Of a stretch of 64,000 nt of DNA, positions 15,001-27,473 are shown in pieces. A program made the position numbers and the translations under genes. Under the pieces are notes generated by a model. It did not search any database and had not been told where the DNA came from. It worked only from the letters and a program-made list of their open reading frames with translations. Origin of the DNA: Hippophae tibetana (lineage: Eukaryota; Streptophyta; Magnoliopsida; Rosales; Elaeagnaceae). The stretch is taken from the NCBI GenBank assembly GCA_037013495.1, contig CM072810.1, forward strand, positions 76,864,449 through 76,928,448, written 5' to 3'. Numbering within the stretch: position 1 is the first letter of the stretch; each line of letters begins with the position of its first letter.

Positions 15001-18000
15001 TGTTCTGTATAATAATAAACAGTAGCCTTATGATGGAAGAAGAATTGATAACATTAGTGAAATTACTTTTTAGAAATATTGTTGCTTTTATTTCAGAGGT
15101 TCTTGATTGAATGATCCAATTCGAAATATCAAAACGAGTGATCATCTTTTTTGGCATCACAAGGTTGGGGTATTATGGTCTTGTTGATGTTGTTTTCGCT
15201 TGTGTATTTCGTTTCGTATTTATTTTTGAAACCATAATCTCTTCTTCTTGATATTTATTTTTATGTTCAATCAATCTTTGTTCTTCATAAATAAAAGAGT
15301 AGGAAAAAGAAGATGAGTTACACTCTTCAAAGTATTAAAAAAAGTAAATTTGAGAAATAAGGGTTCCAACTTTAAACGGCCATAACTTTTGACTCGTATA
15401 CGGAAATTACTATTATAATATATCAAGTTAGAGCTTGTAACGATTCCTATAATCTCAGCTATGTGGCAGAAGAACCTTATTTTTTGAACACAAATTCCCC
15501 TTTTACATCACCTACTGAGGTCTTAATGCTTTTGTTCCATATAGACCCTTTTGTTTTGCTTTGGATTTTTTTCAATGCAACTATAACGAATATTGAGGTG
15601 CCGACAAAAAGTGTGTTTAAAAATATGCTAAATATGTCAATATCTAACAATTATTCTCATGATAATACAAATATACGGATTACGCTTCACAATTTATTTT
15701 TTGGAACATAAAATTGAAAGATTAACTTTCGAAGCCATTTATGTATAGCGATTTTCTTTTTTAATGAATTCTTAAATTTAATGTATTATTTTTCATTATT
15801 ATTTTTATGCTCTTTTTCTTCACGGAAGGATTATGCACATTACACAACTAAATAGCCATATTAAGGTTGCATTACGTTTAGGGTTTTGTTCCGTATAATA
15901 ATAAACAGTAGCCTTATGATGGAGGAAGAATTGATAACATTAGTGAAATTACTTTTTAGAAATATTGTAGCTTTTATTTCTGGGGTTATTGATTGAATGA
16001 TCTAATTCGAAATATCAAAACGGGTGATCATCTTTTTTGGCATCACAAGGTTGGGGTATTATGGTCTTGTGGATGTTGTTTTCGTTTTGTATTTATTTTT
16101 GAAACCATAGTCTCTTCTTCTTGATATTTATTTTTATGTTCAATCAATCTTTGTTCTTCATAAATAAAAGAGTAGGAAAAAGAAGATGGGTTACACTCTT
16201 CAAAGTATTAAAAAAAGAAAATTTGAGAAATAAGAGTTCCAACTTTAAACGGCCATAACTTTTGACTCGTATACGGAAATTACTTTTATAATATATCAAG
16301 TTAGAGCTTGTAACGATTCCTATAATCTCAGCTACGTGGCAGAAGAACCTTATTTTTTGAACACAAATTCTCCTTTTACATCACCTACTGAGGTCTTAAT
16401 GTTTTTGTTCCATATAGACCCTTTTGTTTTGCTTTGGATTTTTTTCAATAAATATATAACGAATATTGAGGTGCCGACGAAAAGTGTGTTTAAAAATATT
16501 ATAAATATTTTCAATATCTAACAATTATTCTCATGATAATACAAATATACTGATTACGCTTCACAATTTATTTTTTGGAATATAAATTTGAAAGATTAAT
16601 TTTCGAAGCCATTTATGTATAGTGATTTTTTTGTTAGTGAATTTTTATATTTAATGTATTATTTTTCATTATTAATTTTATGCTTTTTTTCTTCACGGAT
16701 GGATTATGCACATTACACAACTAAATAGCCATACTAAGGTTGCATTACGTTTAGGGTTTTGTTTCGTATAATAATAAACAGTAGACTTATGATGGAGGAA
16801 GAATTAATAACATTAGTGAAATTACTTTTTAGAAATATTGTAGCTTTTATTTCTGGGGTTCTTGATTGAATCATCCAATTCGAAATATCAAAACGGGTGA
16901 TCATCTTTTTTGGCATCACAAGGTTGGGGTATTATGGTCTTGTTGTTGTTGTTTTCGTTTGTGTATTTCGTTTCGTATTTATTTTTGAAACCATAATCTC
17001 TTCTTCTTGATATTTATTTTTATGTTCAATCAATCTTTGTTCTTCATAAATAAAAGAGTACGAAAAAGAACATGGGTTACACTCTTCAAAGTATTAAAAA
17101 AAGAAAATTTGAGAAATAAGAGTTCCAAATTTAAACGGCCATAACTTTTGACTCGTATACGGAAATTACTATTATAATATATCAAGTTAGAGCTTGTAAC
17201 CATTCCTATAATCTCAGCTACGTGGCAGAAGAACCTTATTTTTTTGAACACAAATTCTCCTTTTACATCACCTACTGAGGTCTTAATGTTTTTGTTCCAT
17301 ATAGATCCTTTTGTTTTGCTTTGGATTTTTTTCAATTCCAATATAACGAATATTGAGGTGCAGATGAAAAGTGTGTTTAAAATATTCTAAATATGTCAAT
17401 ATCTAACAATTATTCTCATGACAATACAAATATACTCATTACGCTTCACAATTTATTTTTTGGAACTTAAAATTGAAAGATTAACTTTCGAAGTAATTTA
17501 TGTATAGCGATTTTCTTTTTTAGTGAATTTTTAAATTTAATGTGTTATTTTTCATTATTATTTTTATGCTCTTTTTCTTCACGGATGGATTATGCACATT
17601 ACACAACTAAATAGCCATATTAAGGTTGTATTACGTTTAGGGTTTTGTTCCGTATAATAATAAACAGTAGACTTATGATGGAGGAAGAATTGATAACATT
17701 AGTGAAATTACTTTTTAGAAATATTGTTATTTTTATTTCTGGGGTTCTTGATTGAATGATCCAATTCGAAATATCAAAACGAATGATCATCTTTTTTGGC
17801 ATCACAAGGTTGGGGTATTATGGTCTTGTTGATGTTCTTTTCGTTTCGTATTTATTTTTGAAACCATAGTCTCTTCTTCTTGATATTTTTTTTTATGTTC
17901 AATCAATCTTTGTTCTTCATAAATAAAAGAGTAGGAAAAAGAAGATGGGTTACACTCTTCAAAGTATTAAAAAAAGAAAATTTGAGAAATAAGAGTTCCA

Positions 18001-21000
18001 AATTTAAACGGCCATAACTTTTGACTCGTATACGGAAATTACTATTATAATATATCAAGTTAGAGCTTGTAACGATTCCTATAATCTCAGCTATGTGGTA
18101 GAAGAACCTTATTTTTTTGAACAGAAATTCTCCTTTTACATCACCTACTGAGGTCTTAATGTTTTTGTTCCATATAGACCCTTTTGTTTTGCTTTGGATT
18201 TATTTCAATTGCAATATAACGAATATTGAGGTGCAGACGAAAAGTGTGTTTAAAAATATTCTAAATATGTCAATATCTAACAATTATTCTCATGACAATA
18301 CAAATATACTCATTACGCTTCACAATTTATTTTTTGGAACATAAAATTGAAAGATTAACTTTCGAAGTCATTTATGTATAGCGATTTTCTTTTTTAGTGA
18401 ATTGTTAAATTTAATGTGTTATTTTTCATTATTATTTTTATGCTCTTTTTCTTCACGGATGGATTATGCACATTACACAACTAAATAGCCATATTAACGT
18501 TGCATTACGTTTAGGGTTTTGTTCTGTATAATAATAAACAGTAGCCTTATGATGGAAGAAGAATTGATAACATTAGTGAAATTACTTTTTAGAAATATTG
18601 TTGCTTTTATTTCAGAGGTTCTTGATTGAATGATCCAATTCGAAATATCAAAACGAGTGATCATCTTTTTTGGCATCACAAGGTTGGGGTATTATGGTCT
18701 TGTTGATGTTGTTTTCGCTTGTGTATTTCGTTTCGTATTTATTTTTGAAACCATAATCTCTTCTTCTTGATATTTATTTTTATGTTCAATCAATCTTTGT
18801 TCTTCATAAATAAAAGAGTAGGAAAAAGAAGATGAGTTACACTCTTCAAAGTATTAAAAAAAGTAAATTTGAGAAATAAGGGTTCCAACTTTAAACGGCC
18901 ATAACTTTTGACTCGTATACGGAAATTACTATTATAATATATCAAGTTAGAGCTTGTAACGATTCCTATAATCTCAGCTATGTGGCAGAAGAACCTTATT
19001 TTTTGAACACAAATTCCCCTTTTACATCACCTACTGAGGTCTTAATGCTTTTGTTCCATATAGACCCTTTTGTTTTGCTTTGGATTTTTTTCAATGCAAC
19101 TATAACGAATATTGAGGTGCCGACAAAAAGTGTGTTTAAAAATATGCTAAATATGTCAATATCTAACAATTATTCTCATGATAATACAAATATACGGATT
19201 ACGCTTCACAATTTATTTTTTGGAACATAAAATTGAAAGATTAACTTTCGAAGCCATTTATGTATAGCGATTTTCTTTTTTAATGAATTCTTAAATTTAA
19301 TGTATTATTTTTCATTATTATTTTTATGCTCTTTTTCTTCACGGAAGGATTATGCACATTACACAACTAAATAGCCATATTAAGGTTGCATTACGTTTAG
19401 GGTTTTGTTCCGTATAATAATAAACAGTAGCCTTATGATGGAGGAAGAATTGATAACATTAGTGAAATTACTTTTTAGAAATATTGTAGCTTTTATTTCT
19501 GGGGTTATTGATTGAATGATCTAATTCGAAATATCAAAACGGGTGATCATCTTTTTTGGCATCACAAGGTTGGGGTATTATGGTCTTGTGGATGTTGTTT
19601 TCGTTTTGTATTTATTTTTGAAACCATAGTCTCTTCTTCTTGATATTTATTTTTATGTTCAATCAATCTTTGTTCTTCATAAATAAAAGAGTAGGAAAAA
19701 GAAGATGGGTTACACTCTTCAAAGTATTAAAAAAAGAAAATTTGAGAAATAAGAGTTCCAACTTTAAACGGCCATAACTTTTGACTCGTATACGGAAATT
19801 ACTTTTATAATATATCAAGTTAGAGCTTGTAACGATTCCTATAATCTCAGCTACGTGGCAGAAGAACCTTATTTTTTGAACACAAATTCTCCTTTTACAT
19901 CACCTACTGAGGTCTTAATGTTTTTGTTCCATATAGACCCTTTTGTTTTGCTTTGGATTTTTTTCAATAAATATATAACGAATATTGAGGTGCCGACGAA
20001 AAGTGTGTTTAAAAATATTATAAATATTTTCAATATCTAACAATTATTCTCATGATAATACAAATATACTGATTACGCTTCACAATTTATTTTTTGGAAT
20101 ATAAAATTGAAAGATTAATTTTCGAAGCCATTTATGTATAGTGATTTTTTTGTTAGTGAATTTTTATATTTAATGTATTATTTTTCATTATTAATTTTAT
20201 GCTTTTTTTCTTCACGGATGGATTATGCACATTACACAACTAAATAGCCATACTAAGGTTGCATTACGTTTAGGGTTTTGTTTCGTATAATAATAAACAG
20301 TAGACTTATGATGGAGGAAGAATTAATAACATTAGTGAAATTACTTTTTAGAAATATTGTAGCTTTTATTTCTGGGGTTCTTGATTGAATCATCCAATTC
20401 GAAATATCAAAACGGGTGATCATCTTTTTTGGCATCACAAGGTTGGGGTATTATGGTCTTGTTGTTGTTGTTTTCGTTTGTGTATTTCGTTTCGTATTTA
20501 TTTTTGAAACCATAATCTCTTCTTCTTGATATTTATTTTTATGTTCAATCAATCTTTGTTCTTCATAAATAAAAGAGTACGAAAAAGAACATGGGTTACA
20601 CTCTTCAAAGTATTAAAAAAAGAAAATTTGAGAAATAAGAGTTCCAAATTTAAACGGCCATAACTTTTGACTCGTATACGGAAATTACTATTATAATATA
20701 TCAAGTTAGAGCTTGTAACCATTCCTATAATCTCAGCTACGTGGCAGAAGAACCTTATTTTTTTGAACACAAATTCTCCTTTTACATCACCTACTGAGGT
20801 CTTAATGTTTTTGTTCCATATAGATCCTTTTGTTTTGCTTTGGATTTTTTTCAATTCCAATATAACGAATATTGAGGTGCAGATGAAAAGTGTGTTTAAA
20901 ATATTCTAAATATGTCAATATCTAACAATTATTCTCATGACAATACAAATATACTCATTACGCTTCACAATTTATTTTTTGGAACTTAAAATTGAAAGAT

Positions 21001-24000
21001 TAACTTTCGAAGTAATTTATGTATAGCGATTTTCTTTTTTAGTGAATTTTTAAATTTAATGTGTTATTTTTCATTATTATTTTTATGCTCTTTTTCTTCA
21101 CGGATGGATTATGCACATTACACAACTAAATAGCCATATTAAGGTTGTATTACGTTTAGGGTTTTGTTCCGTATAATAATAAACAGTAGACTTATGATGG
21201 AGGAAGAATTGATAACATTAGTGAAATTACTTTTTAGAAATATTGTTATTTTTATTTCTGGGGTTCTTGATTGAATGATCCAATTCGAAATATCAAAACG
21301 AATGATCATCTTTTTTGGCATCACAAGGTTGGGGTATTATGGTCTTGTTGATGTTCTTTTCGTTTCGTATTTATTTTTGAAACCATAGTCTCTTCTTCTT
21401 GATATTTTTTTTTATGTTCAATCAATCTTTGTTCTTCATAAATAAAAGAGTACGAAAAAGAACATGGGTTACACTCTTCAAAGTATTAAAAAAAGAAAAT
21501 TTGAGAAATAAGAGTTCCAAATTTAAACGACCATAACTTTTGAATCGTATACGGAAATTACTATTATAATATATCAAGTTAGAGCTTGTAACGATTCCTA
21601 TAATCTCAGCTACGTGGCAGAAGAACCTTATTTTTTGAACACAAATTCTCCTTTTACATCACCTACTGAGGTCTTAATGTTTTTGTTCCATATAGACCCT
21701 TTTGTTTTGCTTTGGATTTTTTTCAATGCAACTATAACGAATATTGAGGTGCCGACGAAAAGTGTGTTTAAAAATATTCTAAATATGTCAATATCTAACA
21801 ATTATTCTCATGATAATACAAATATACTGATTACGCTTCACAATTTATTTTTTGGAACATAAAATGGAAAGACTAACTTTCGAAGCCATTTATGTATTGC
21901 GATTTTCTTTTTTAGTGAATTGTTAAATTTAATGTATAATTTTTCATTATTATTTTTATGTTCTTTTTCTTCACGGATGGATTATGCACATTACACAACT
22001 AAATAGCCATATTAAGGTTGCATTACGTTTAGGGTTTTGTTCTGTATAATAATAAACAGTAGCCTTATGATGGAGGAAGAATTGATAACATTAGTGAAAT
22101 TACTTTTTAGAAATATTTTTGCTTTTATTTCTGGGGTTCTTGATTGAATGATCCAATTCGAAATATCAAAACGAGTGATCATCTTTTTTGGCATCACTAG
22201 GTTGGGGTATTATGGTCTTGTTGATGTTGTTTTCGTCTGTGTATATCGTTTCTTATTTAATTTTGAAACCATAGTCTCTTCTTCTTGATATTTATTTTTA
22301 TGTTGAATCAATCTTTGTTCTTCATAAATAAAAGAGTAGGAAAGAGAAGATGGGTTACACTCTTCAAAGTATTAAAAAAAGAAAATTTGAGAAATAAGAG
22401 TTCCAACTTTAAACGGCCATAACTTTGGACTCTTATACAGAAATTACTATTATAATATATCAAGTTAGAGCTTGTAACGATTCCTATAATCTCAGCTACG
22501 TGGCAGAAGAACCTTATTTTTTGAAGACAAATTCTCCTTTTACATCACCTACTGAGGTCTTAATATTTTTGTTCCATATAGACCCTTTTGTTTTGCATTG
22601 GATTTTTTTCAATGCAACTATAACGAATATTGAGGTACCGACGAAAAGTGTGTTTAAAAATATTGTAAATATTTTCAATATCTAACAATTATTCTCATGA
22701 GAATACAAATATACTCATTACGCTTCACAATTTATTTGTTGGAACATAAAATTGAAAGAATAATTTTGGAAGCCATTTATGTATAGCAATTTTCTTTTTT
22801 AGTGAATTGTTAAATTTAATGTATTATTTTTCATTATTAATTTTATGCTTTTTTTCTTCGCGGATTGATTATGCACATTACACAACTAAATAGCCATATT
22901 AACGTTGCATTACGTTTAGGGTTTTGTTCTGTATAATAATAAACAGTAGCCTTATGATGGAGGAAGAATTGATAACATTAGTGAAATTACTTTTTAGAAA
23001 TATTGTTGCTTTTATTTCTGGGGTTCTTGATTGAATGATCCAATTCGAAATATCAAAACGAGTGATCATCTTTTTTGGCATCACAAGGTTGGGGTATTAT
23101 GGTCTTGTTGATGTTGTTTTCGTCTGTGTATTTCGTTTTGTATTTATTTTTGAAACCATAGTCTCTTCTTCTTGATCTTTATTTCTATGTCCAATCTGTC
23201 TTTGTTCTTCATAAATAAAAGAGTAGGAAAGAGAAGATGGGTTATACTCTTCACAGTATTAAAAAAAGAAAATTTGATAAATAAGAGTTCCAATTTTAAT
23301 GGCCATAACTTTTGACTCGTATACGGAAATTACTATTATAATATATCAAGTTAGAGCTTGTAACGATTCCTATAATCTCAGCTACGTGGCAGAAGAACCT
23401 TATTTTTTGAACACAATTTCTCCTTTTACATCACCTACTGAGGTCTTAGTGTTTTTGTTCCATATAGACCCTTTTGTTTTGCTTTGGATGTTTTTCAATG
23501 CAACTTTTACGAATATTGAGGTGCCGACGAAAAGTGTGGGTAAAAATATTCTAAATATGTTCAATATCTAACAATTATTCTCATGACAATACAAATATAC
23601 TCATTACGCTTCACAATTTATTTTTTTCAACATAAAATTGAAAGATTAACTTTCGAAGCCATTTATGTATAGCGATTTTCTTTTTTAGTGAATTGTTAAA
23701 TTTAATGTATTATTTTTCATTATTATTTTTATGCTTTTTTCCTTCAGGGATGGATTATGCACATTACACAACTAAATAGCCATATTAAGGTTGCATTACG
23801 TTTAGGGTTTTATACCGTATAATAATAAACAGTACACTTATGATGGAGGAAGAATTGATAACATTAGTGAAATTACTTTTTAGAAATATTGTTGCTTTTA
23901 TTTCTGGGGTTCTTGATTGAATGATCCAATTCGAAATATCAAAACGAGTGATCATCTTTTTGGCATCACAAGGTTGGGGTATTATGGTCTTGTTGATGTT

Positions 24001-24322
24001 GTTTTCGTCTGTGTATATCGTTTCATATTTAATTTTGAAACCATAGTCTCTTCTTCTTGATCTTTATTTTTATGTTCAATCAATCTTTGTTCTTCATAAA
24101 TAAAAGAGTAGGAAAGAGAAGATGGGTTATACACTTCACAGTATTAAAAAAAGAAAATTTGATAAATAAGAGTTCCAACTTTAACGGCCATAACTTTTGA
24201 CTCGTATACCGAAATTACTAGTATAATATATCAAGTTAGAGCTTGTAACGATTCCTATAATCTCAGCTACGTGGCAGAAGAACCTCATTTTTTGAACAAA
24301 ATTCTCCTTTTACATCACCTAC
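1..24322. repeat. Satellite array, family A (about 886-bp monomers)
   Basis: About 27 head-to-tail monomers. The anchor AAGGTTGCATTACG recurs near 841, 1727, 2614, 3501, 4387, 5273 and so on, with spacing of mostly 884-888 bp and a second class of 872-874 bp. Diagnostic family A words are ACAACTAAATAGCCATATTA and ACGTTTAGGG. The array is AT-rich, monomers differ by scattered substitutions, and no host gene interrupts it. Short open frames of 61-103 codons recur once per monomer on each strand. They follow the repeat period and are broken or shifted in some monomers, so I read them as by-products of repetition. Monomers of this length are unusual for plant satellites, which are more often about 150-180 or 300-400 bp. 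A centromeric or other heterochromatic role is possible but not shown. Confidence 0.97.
14390..21451. repeat. Tandem duplication of a 3519-bp four-monomer higher-order unit
   Basis: The sequence from about 14390 to 17932 recurs at about 17909 to 21451, an offset of exactly 3519 bp. The unit holds four monomers in a long-short-long-short order (886, 873, 886 and 874 bp). Reading the two copies side by side I found one substitution, near 16587 against 20106. Similarity falls back to ordinary monomer level at both ends: before 14390, and after the point where GTAGGAAAAAGAAG is replaced by GTACGAAAAAGAAC. This is the signature of a very recent unequal crossover within the array. An assembly duplication cannot be excluded from sequence alone. 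Confidence 0.93.
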
Positions 24323-24687
24323 TGATGAGTGCTCAAAAAGCACTAAAATAACCATGATTTTGTGCACATTAATTGAATAAAAATACATATATTTATATGT
24401 TTTATCATATATTTATATAAATTTGTCTTTTTCGGAATCACGGGTATTTTTATTGTTTTTCAGGTATTTTGGCTTAAAAACGCAATTTAAAGACTCAAAC
24501 AGGAATACTTGAAGCAATACATCACAAATATATTAATAAATAAGTGGGAAAAGGTCAACAAATATGGAAAAATTGGACAAAATGGGTCGAAAAGGTCAAA
24601 AATGTCAAAGAGACGAAAATCGTGCTGCCGCCCTGCCCGGCCGCCGCGCCCCAGCGCCCAGCACCGCCCCAAGCAGCAGCGCGCGGC

Positions 24688-24790
24688 ATTGTTCATCCGC
24701 GTGTACTGTTCATCCGCGCGTACTGTTCATCCGCGCGTACTGTTCATCCGCGCGTACTGTTCATCCGCGCGTACTGTTCATCAGACTCGG
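24688..24790 (+). repeat. GC-rich 17-bp tandem repeat in LTR U3
   Basis: Four perfect head-to-tail copies of TACTGTTCATCCGCGCG lie at 24704-24771, flanked by imperfect copies on both sides. The block sits inside a GC-rich stretch (about 24600-24860) that contrasts strongly with the AT-rich surroundings. Copy number differs between LTRs: the LTR at 38516 has fewer units, and the antisense LTR at 30726-32743 has a different, longer mixture of related units. The absence of stop codons here produces overlapping open frames in three phases, which I do not regard as genes. Confidence 0.9.
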
Positions 24791-24861
24791 CACTGTTCAT
24801 ACCCGTTACCGTGCAGCCGCGGTACTGTTCATACCCGGTACTGTGCAGCCGCCCCATGTCA

Positions 24862-24888
24862 TGCTGACGTCATCAAATGACGTCAGCA
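24862..24888 (+). promoter_or_regulatory. Palindromic pair of TGACGTCA (bZIP/CRE-like) sites in U3
   Basis: A perfect inverted repeat has 12-bp arms (TGCTGACGTCAT and its complement) and a 3-base spacer, with a TGACGTCA core in each arm. It lies about 70 bp upstream of the TATA box. TGACG-type cores are established binding sites of plant bZIP (TGA/CRE-class) factors, so a role as a promoter-proximal enhancer of the LTR is a reasonable inference. The arrangement is kept in the LTRs at 30726-32743 and 38516-40525 and is degenerate in the LTR at 53475. Confidence 0.7.
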
Positions 24889-24954
24889 ATCAATAATCCG
24901 CATTTTTACATTTTTTTAACATTTTTTCACTCACTTTTTCTCTCCATCCTCACC

Positions 24955-24962
24955 TATAAATA
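24955..24962 (+). promoter_or_regulatory. LTR TATA box (TATAAATA)
   Basis: TATAAATA is preceded by a pyrimidine-rich stretch and followed by CCCCCCTTCCC. The same block is conserved in all three other promoter-bearing LTR copies. Transcription would be expected to start about 30 bp downstream, placing the start of R near 24990. The transcribed leader that follows is rich in degenerate TTTCTTAG repeats (about 25025-25125). Confidence 0.75.
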
Positions 24963-25181
24963 CCCCCCTTCCCTTCACTTCAAAACACACCTTCAAACCA
25001 CACTTCTCTCTTCTTTCTTTCTCTCATTTCTTAGTTTTTTGAGTTTTCCTTAGTTTCTTTCTTAGTTTCTAAGTTTTTCTTAGTTTCCTTCTTAGTTTTT
25101 AGTTCAATTCTCTTAGTTTTAGTGTTCTTCTCTTTTTGAGAGGAACTTGTAATGTTTTTGTAATAATTTAGTTTTTGATTC

Positions 25182-25187
25182 AATAAA
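25182..25187 (+). terminator. LTR polyadenylation signal (AATAAA)
   Basis: AATAAA lies about 225 bp downstream of the TATA box, preceded by TTGTAATGTTTTTGTAAT, which resembles a plant far-upstream polyadenylation element. It would mark the end of R in this LTR. Confidence 0.6.
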
Positions 25188-25733
25188 TGGGAGTGCAAAT
25201 TCCGCTTGGAGGTTTTCTAGCAACGGGAATAGCGTCGAAGTTCTGTAAGGATTTTATTTTCTTTACAGTTATTTTTATGCTTTATTCTTACATGTTATAT
25301 TTAATTTGTCTATGATTAAATTTAACTCTGCTAGCTGTTTATAAACATGATATAATAATAACGTTGTTATGCTTGCGAAATATTAAATAGGTGAAAATTT
25401 CTAAAATGAATTGATTTTTTTTTTATTCAAGATTTTATATTAAGAATGTTAGAGAGAAATATATTATTTTTCATTACAAACTTAAAACTGAAAATTAGAT
25501 TTTAAGGTTTAGTTATCCGGTCTAATTTAGAGTAGTGCTCTTTTATTTGTTGGTACAATCGCCCGGTAGTTAGAGTGAAACTCTATTTCAAAAGTTTTTA
25601 TAAGAATTATTATGTGAAAATGTATTGACAACATGTTTTCAATAGTGGTTTTAAAACTTGAAAGTTAGTACTCGGATAATTAAATTCTTATGTTTAATTT
25701 GGACACCTTGAATAAAGTTTAAACTGTCTAACT

Positions 25734-25879
25734 CCACCAAAGGTGGCATTTAAATGGTTCATTTTCAATCTCTTAGAAAAAGGAATTAATTTAATTAAGC
25801 ATATTAGTTATCAACCCCACCCATAGGTGTTAATTGATTTGTTTAGTTAACAAAGAATATCTCACCCCACCAAATGTGG
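25734..25879 (+). other. Three GGTGG hairpin modules in the LTR
   Basis: Three small inverted repeats of one type lie in series: CCACCAAAGGTGG at 25734-25746, CACCCATAGGTG at 25818-25829 and CCACCAAATGTGG at 25867-25879. The third is a perfect CCACCAAAGGTGG in the LTR at 38516. They are preceded by ACTC or CCC and followed by AT-rich sequence, and all four LTR copies in the window keep the series. They lie downstream of the presumed polyadenylation site, so in U5 or its transcript. Function unknown. Confidence 0.6.
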
Positions 25880-26366
25880 TATTTATATAAAAAAGAGAGA
25901 ATCAATAAAATATCAATTTATATCTTTAATAACCTAGATAATATGAGCAAACATAATTAATTTAGTTATTATATCCATAAATACTCCACTAATATAAATG
26001 ATAAAATTTGCATGAATATTTATTGAATCTGTATATATGTTTATTTTTAGATAATTATTTATTGAATTTGTATCTATGTTTATTTTTATGTTATTAGATT
26101 ATATTTAATTAATCTGTATATATGTTTATTTTATGTTATTAGATTAGGAACACAAAAACCAAACTATCGTGACAGGATGTTTAGGATTTAATTTCGTTTT
26201 TAAAAGTTTGAATAATAAATTAAAAACCACATACATTCCTTCCTTAGATCGACCTTGGGAGTATACTTATCATTTTCTTGGAAATGATTCGTGCACTTGC
26301 GAGAGTTTTATAAATATTAAAACCAAAGTATTTGCGAAGATCGGCGATGCCAGTTTTCGTTCATCA

Positions 26367-27424
26367 CCTACCGAGGCCTTAATGTTTTTGTTGCATATAG
26401 ACCATTTTGTTTTGCTTTGGATTTTTTTCAATACAACTATAATGAATATTGAGGTTCCTACGAAAAGTGTGTTTAAAAATATTCTAAATTTTTTCAATAT
26501 CTAATAATTATTCTCATGATAATACAAATATACTAATTACGCTTCACAATTTATTTTTTGGAATATAAAATTGAAAGATTAATTTTGGAAGCCATTTATG
26601 TATAGCGATTTTCTTTTTCAGTGAATTGTTAAATTTAATGTATTATTTTCATTATTATTTTTATGCTCTTTTTCTTCACGGATGGATTATGCAAATTACA
26701 CAACTAAATAGCCATATTAAGGTTGCATTACGTTTAGGGTTTTGTTCCGTATAATAATGAACAGTAGCCTTATGATGGAGGAAGAATTCATAACATTAGT
26801 GAAATTACTTTTTAGAAATATTGTTGCTTTTATTTCTGGGGTTCTTGATTGAATGATCCTAATTCGACATACCAAACGAGTGATCATCTTTTTTGGCATC
26901 ACAAGGTTGGGGTATTATGGTCTTGTTGATATTGTTTTCGTCTTTGTATTTCGTTTCGTATTTATTTTTGAAACCATAGTCTCTTCTTCTTGATATTTAT
27001 TTTTATGTTCAATCAATCTTTGTTCTTCATAAATAAAAGAGTAGGAAAAAGAAGATGGGTTACACTCTTCAAAGTATTAAAAAACAAATTTGAGAAATAA
27101 GAGTTCCAACTTTAAACGGCTATAACTTTTGACTCCTATACGGAAATTACTATTATAATATATCAAGGTAGAGCTTGTAACGATTCCTATAATCTCAGCT
27201 ACGTGGCAGAAGAACCTTATTTTTTGAAGACAAATTCTCCTTTTACATCACCTACTGAGGTCTTAATATTTTTGTTCCATATAGACCCTTTTGTTTTGCT
27301 TTGGATTTTTTTCAATGCAACTATAACGAATATTGAGGTGCCGACGAAAAGTGTGTTTAAAAATATTGTAAATATTTTCAATATCTAACAATTATTCTCA
27401 TGATAATACAAATATACTCATTAT
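26367..27424. repeat. Satellite family A segment between solo LTR and element 2
   Basis: It begins with the right-hand CCTAC target duplicate (26367-26371) and continues the monomer split by the solo LTR, then runs through one further monomer to the junction at about 27424, where satellite gives way to element 2 leader sequence within TACTCATTA. The first part belongs to a subtype with CCGAGGCC and GTTGCATATAG, also seen at 43181 and just after 40525. Confidence 0.93.
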
Positions 27425-27473
27425 ACCTAATTAACTAAATAACATGAAAAGTAAAAAACTAAGGGAGTTCTGT

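Larger units (their letters stand above)
24323..26366 (+). mobile_element. Solo LTR of an Athila-type Ty3/gypsy element
   Basis: A complete LTR of 2044 bp begins TGATGAGTGC and ends CGTTCATCA, so its ends form the short inverted repeat TGATGA/TCATCA. It is flanked by the 5-bp target duplication CCTAC (24318-24322 and 26367-26371) and splits one family A monomer. The monomer length adds up to 886 bp once the LTR and one duplicate are removed, so no internal region was lost at the site apart from the usual LTR-LTR recombination. It contains a GC-rich U3 with tandem repeats, a paired TGACGTCA site, a TATA box, a polyadenylation signal and a U5. It differs from the LTR at 38516-40525 at roughly twenty positions by hand count (about 1 percent), plus a repeat-number difference. 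At commonly used plant rates that is well under one million years, very roughly. Confidence 0.95.

Noticed and set aside
441-24322. Recurring 61-103-codon frames in each family A monomer on both strands (for example 441-689 and 839-1024)
   Set aside because: They repeat with the satellite period, are shortened or interrupted in many monomers, show no domain, and occur on both strands at once. They are by-products of tandem repetition.
1-24322. Regular repeats considered as a CRISPR array or other bacterial structure
   Set aside because: Units are about 886 bp with no spacers, and all context is plant.
24509-24896. Overlapping arginine/serine/valine-rich frames of about 107-123 codons in the LTR U3, also at 32161-32522, 38737-39039 and 62296-62747
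   Set aside because: The GC-rich 17-bp repeat lacks stops in all phases, so three overlapping frames appear. Repeat-number differences shift them freely.
26169-26504. 111-codon frame running from LTR U5 into satellite, also at 40328-40663
   Set aside because: It crosses the LTR-satellite border and so cannot be an ancestral gene.
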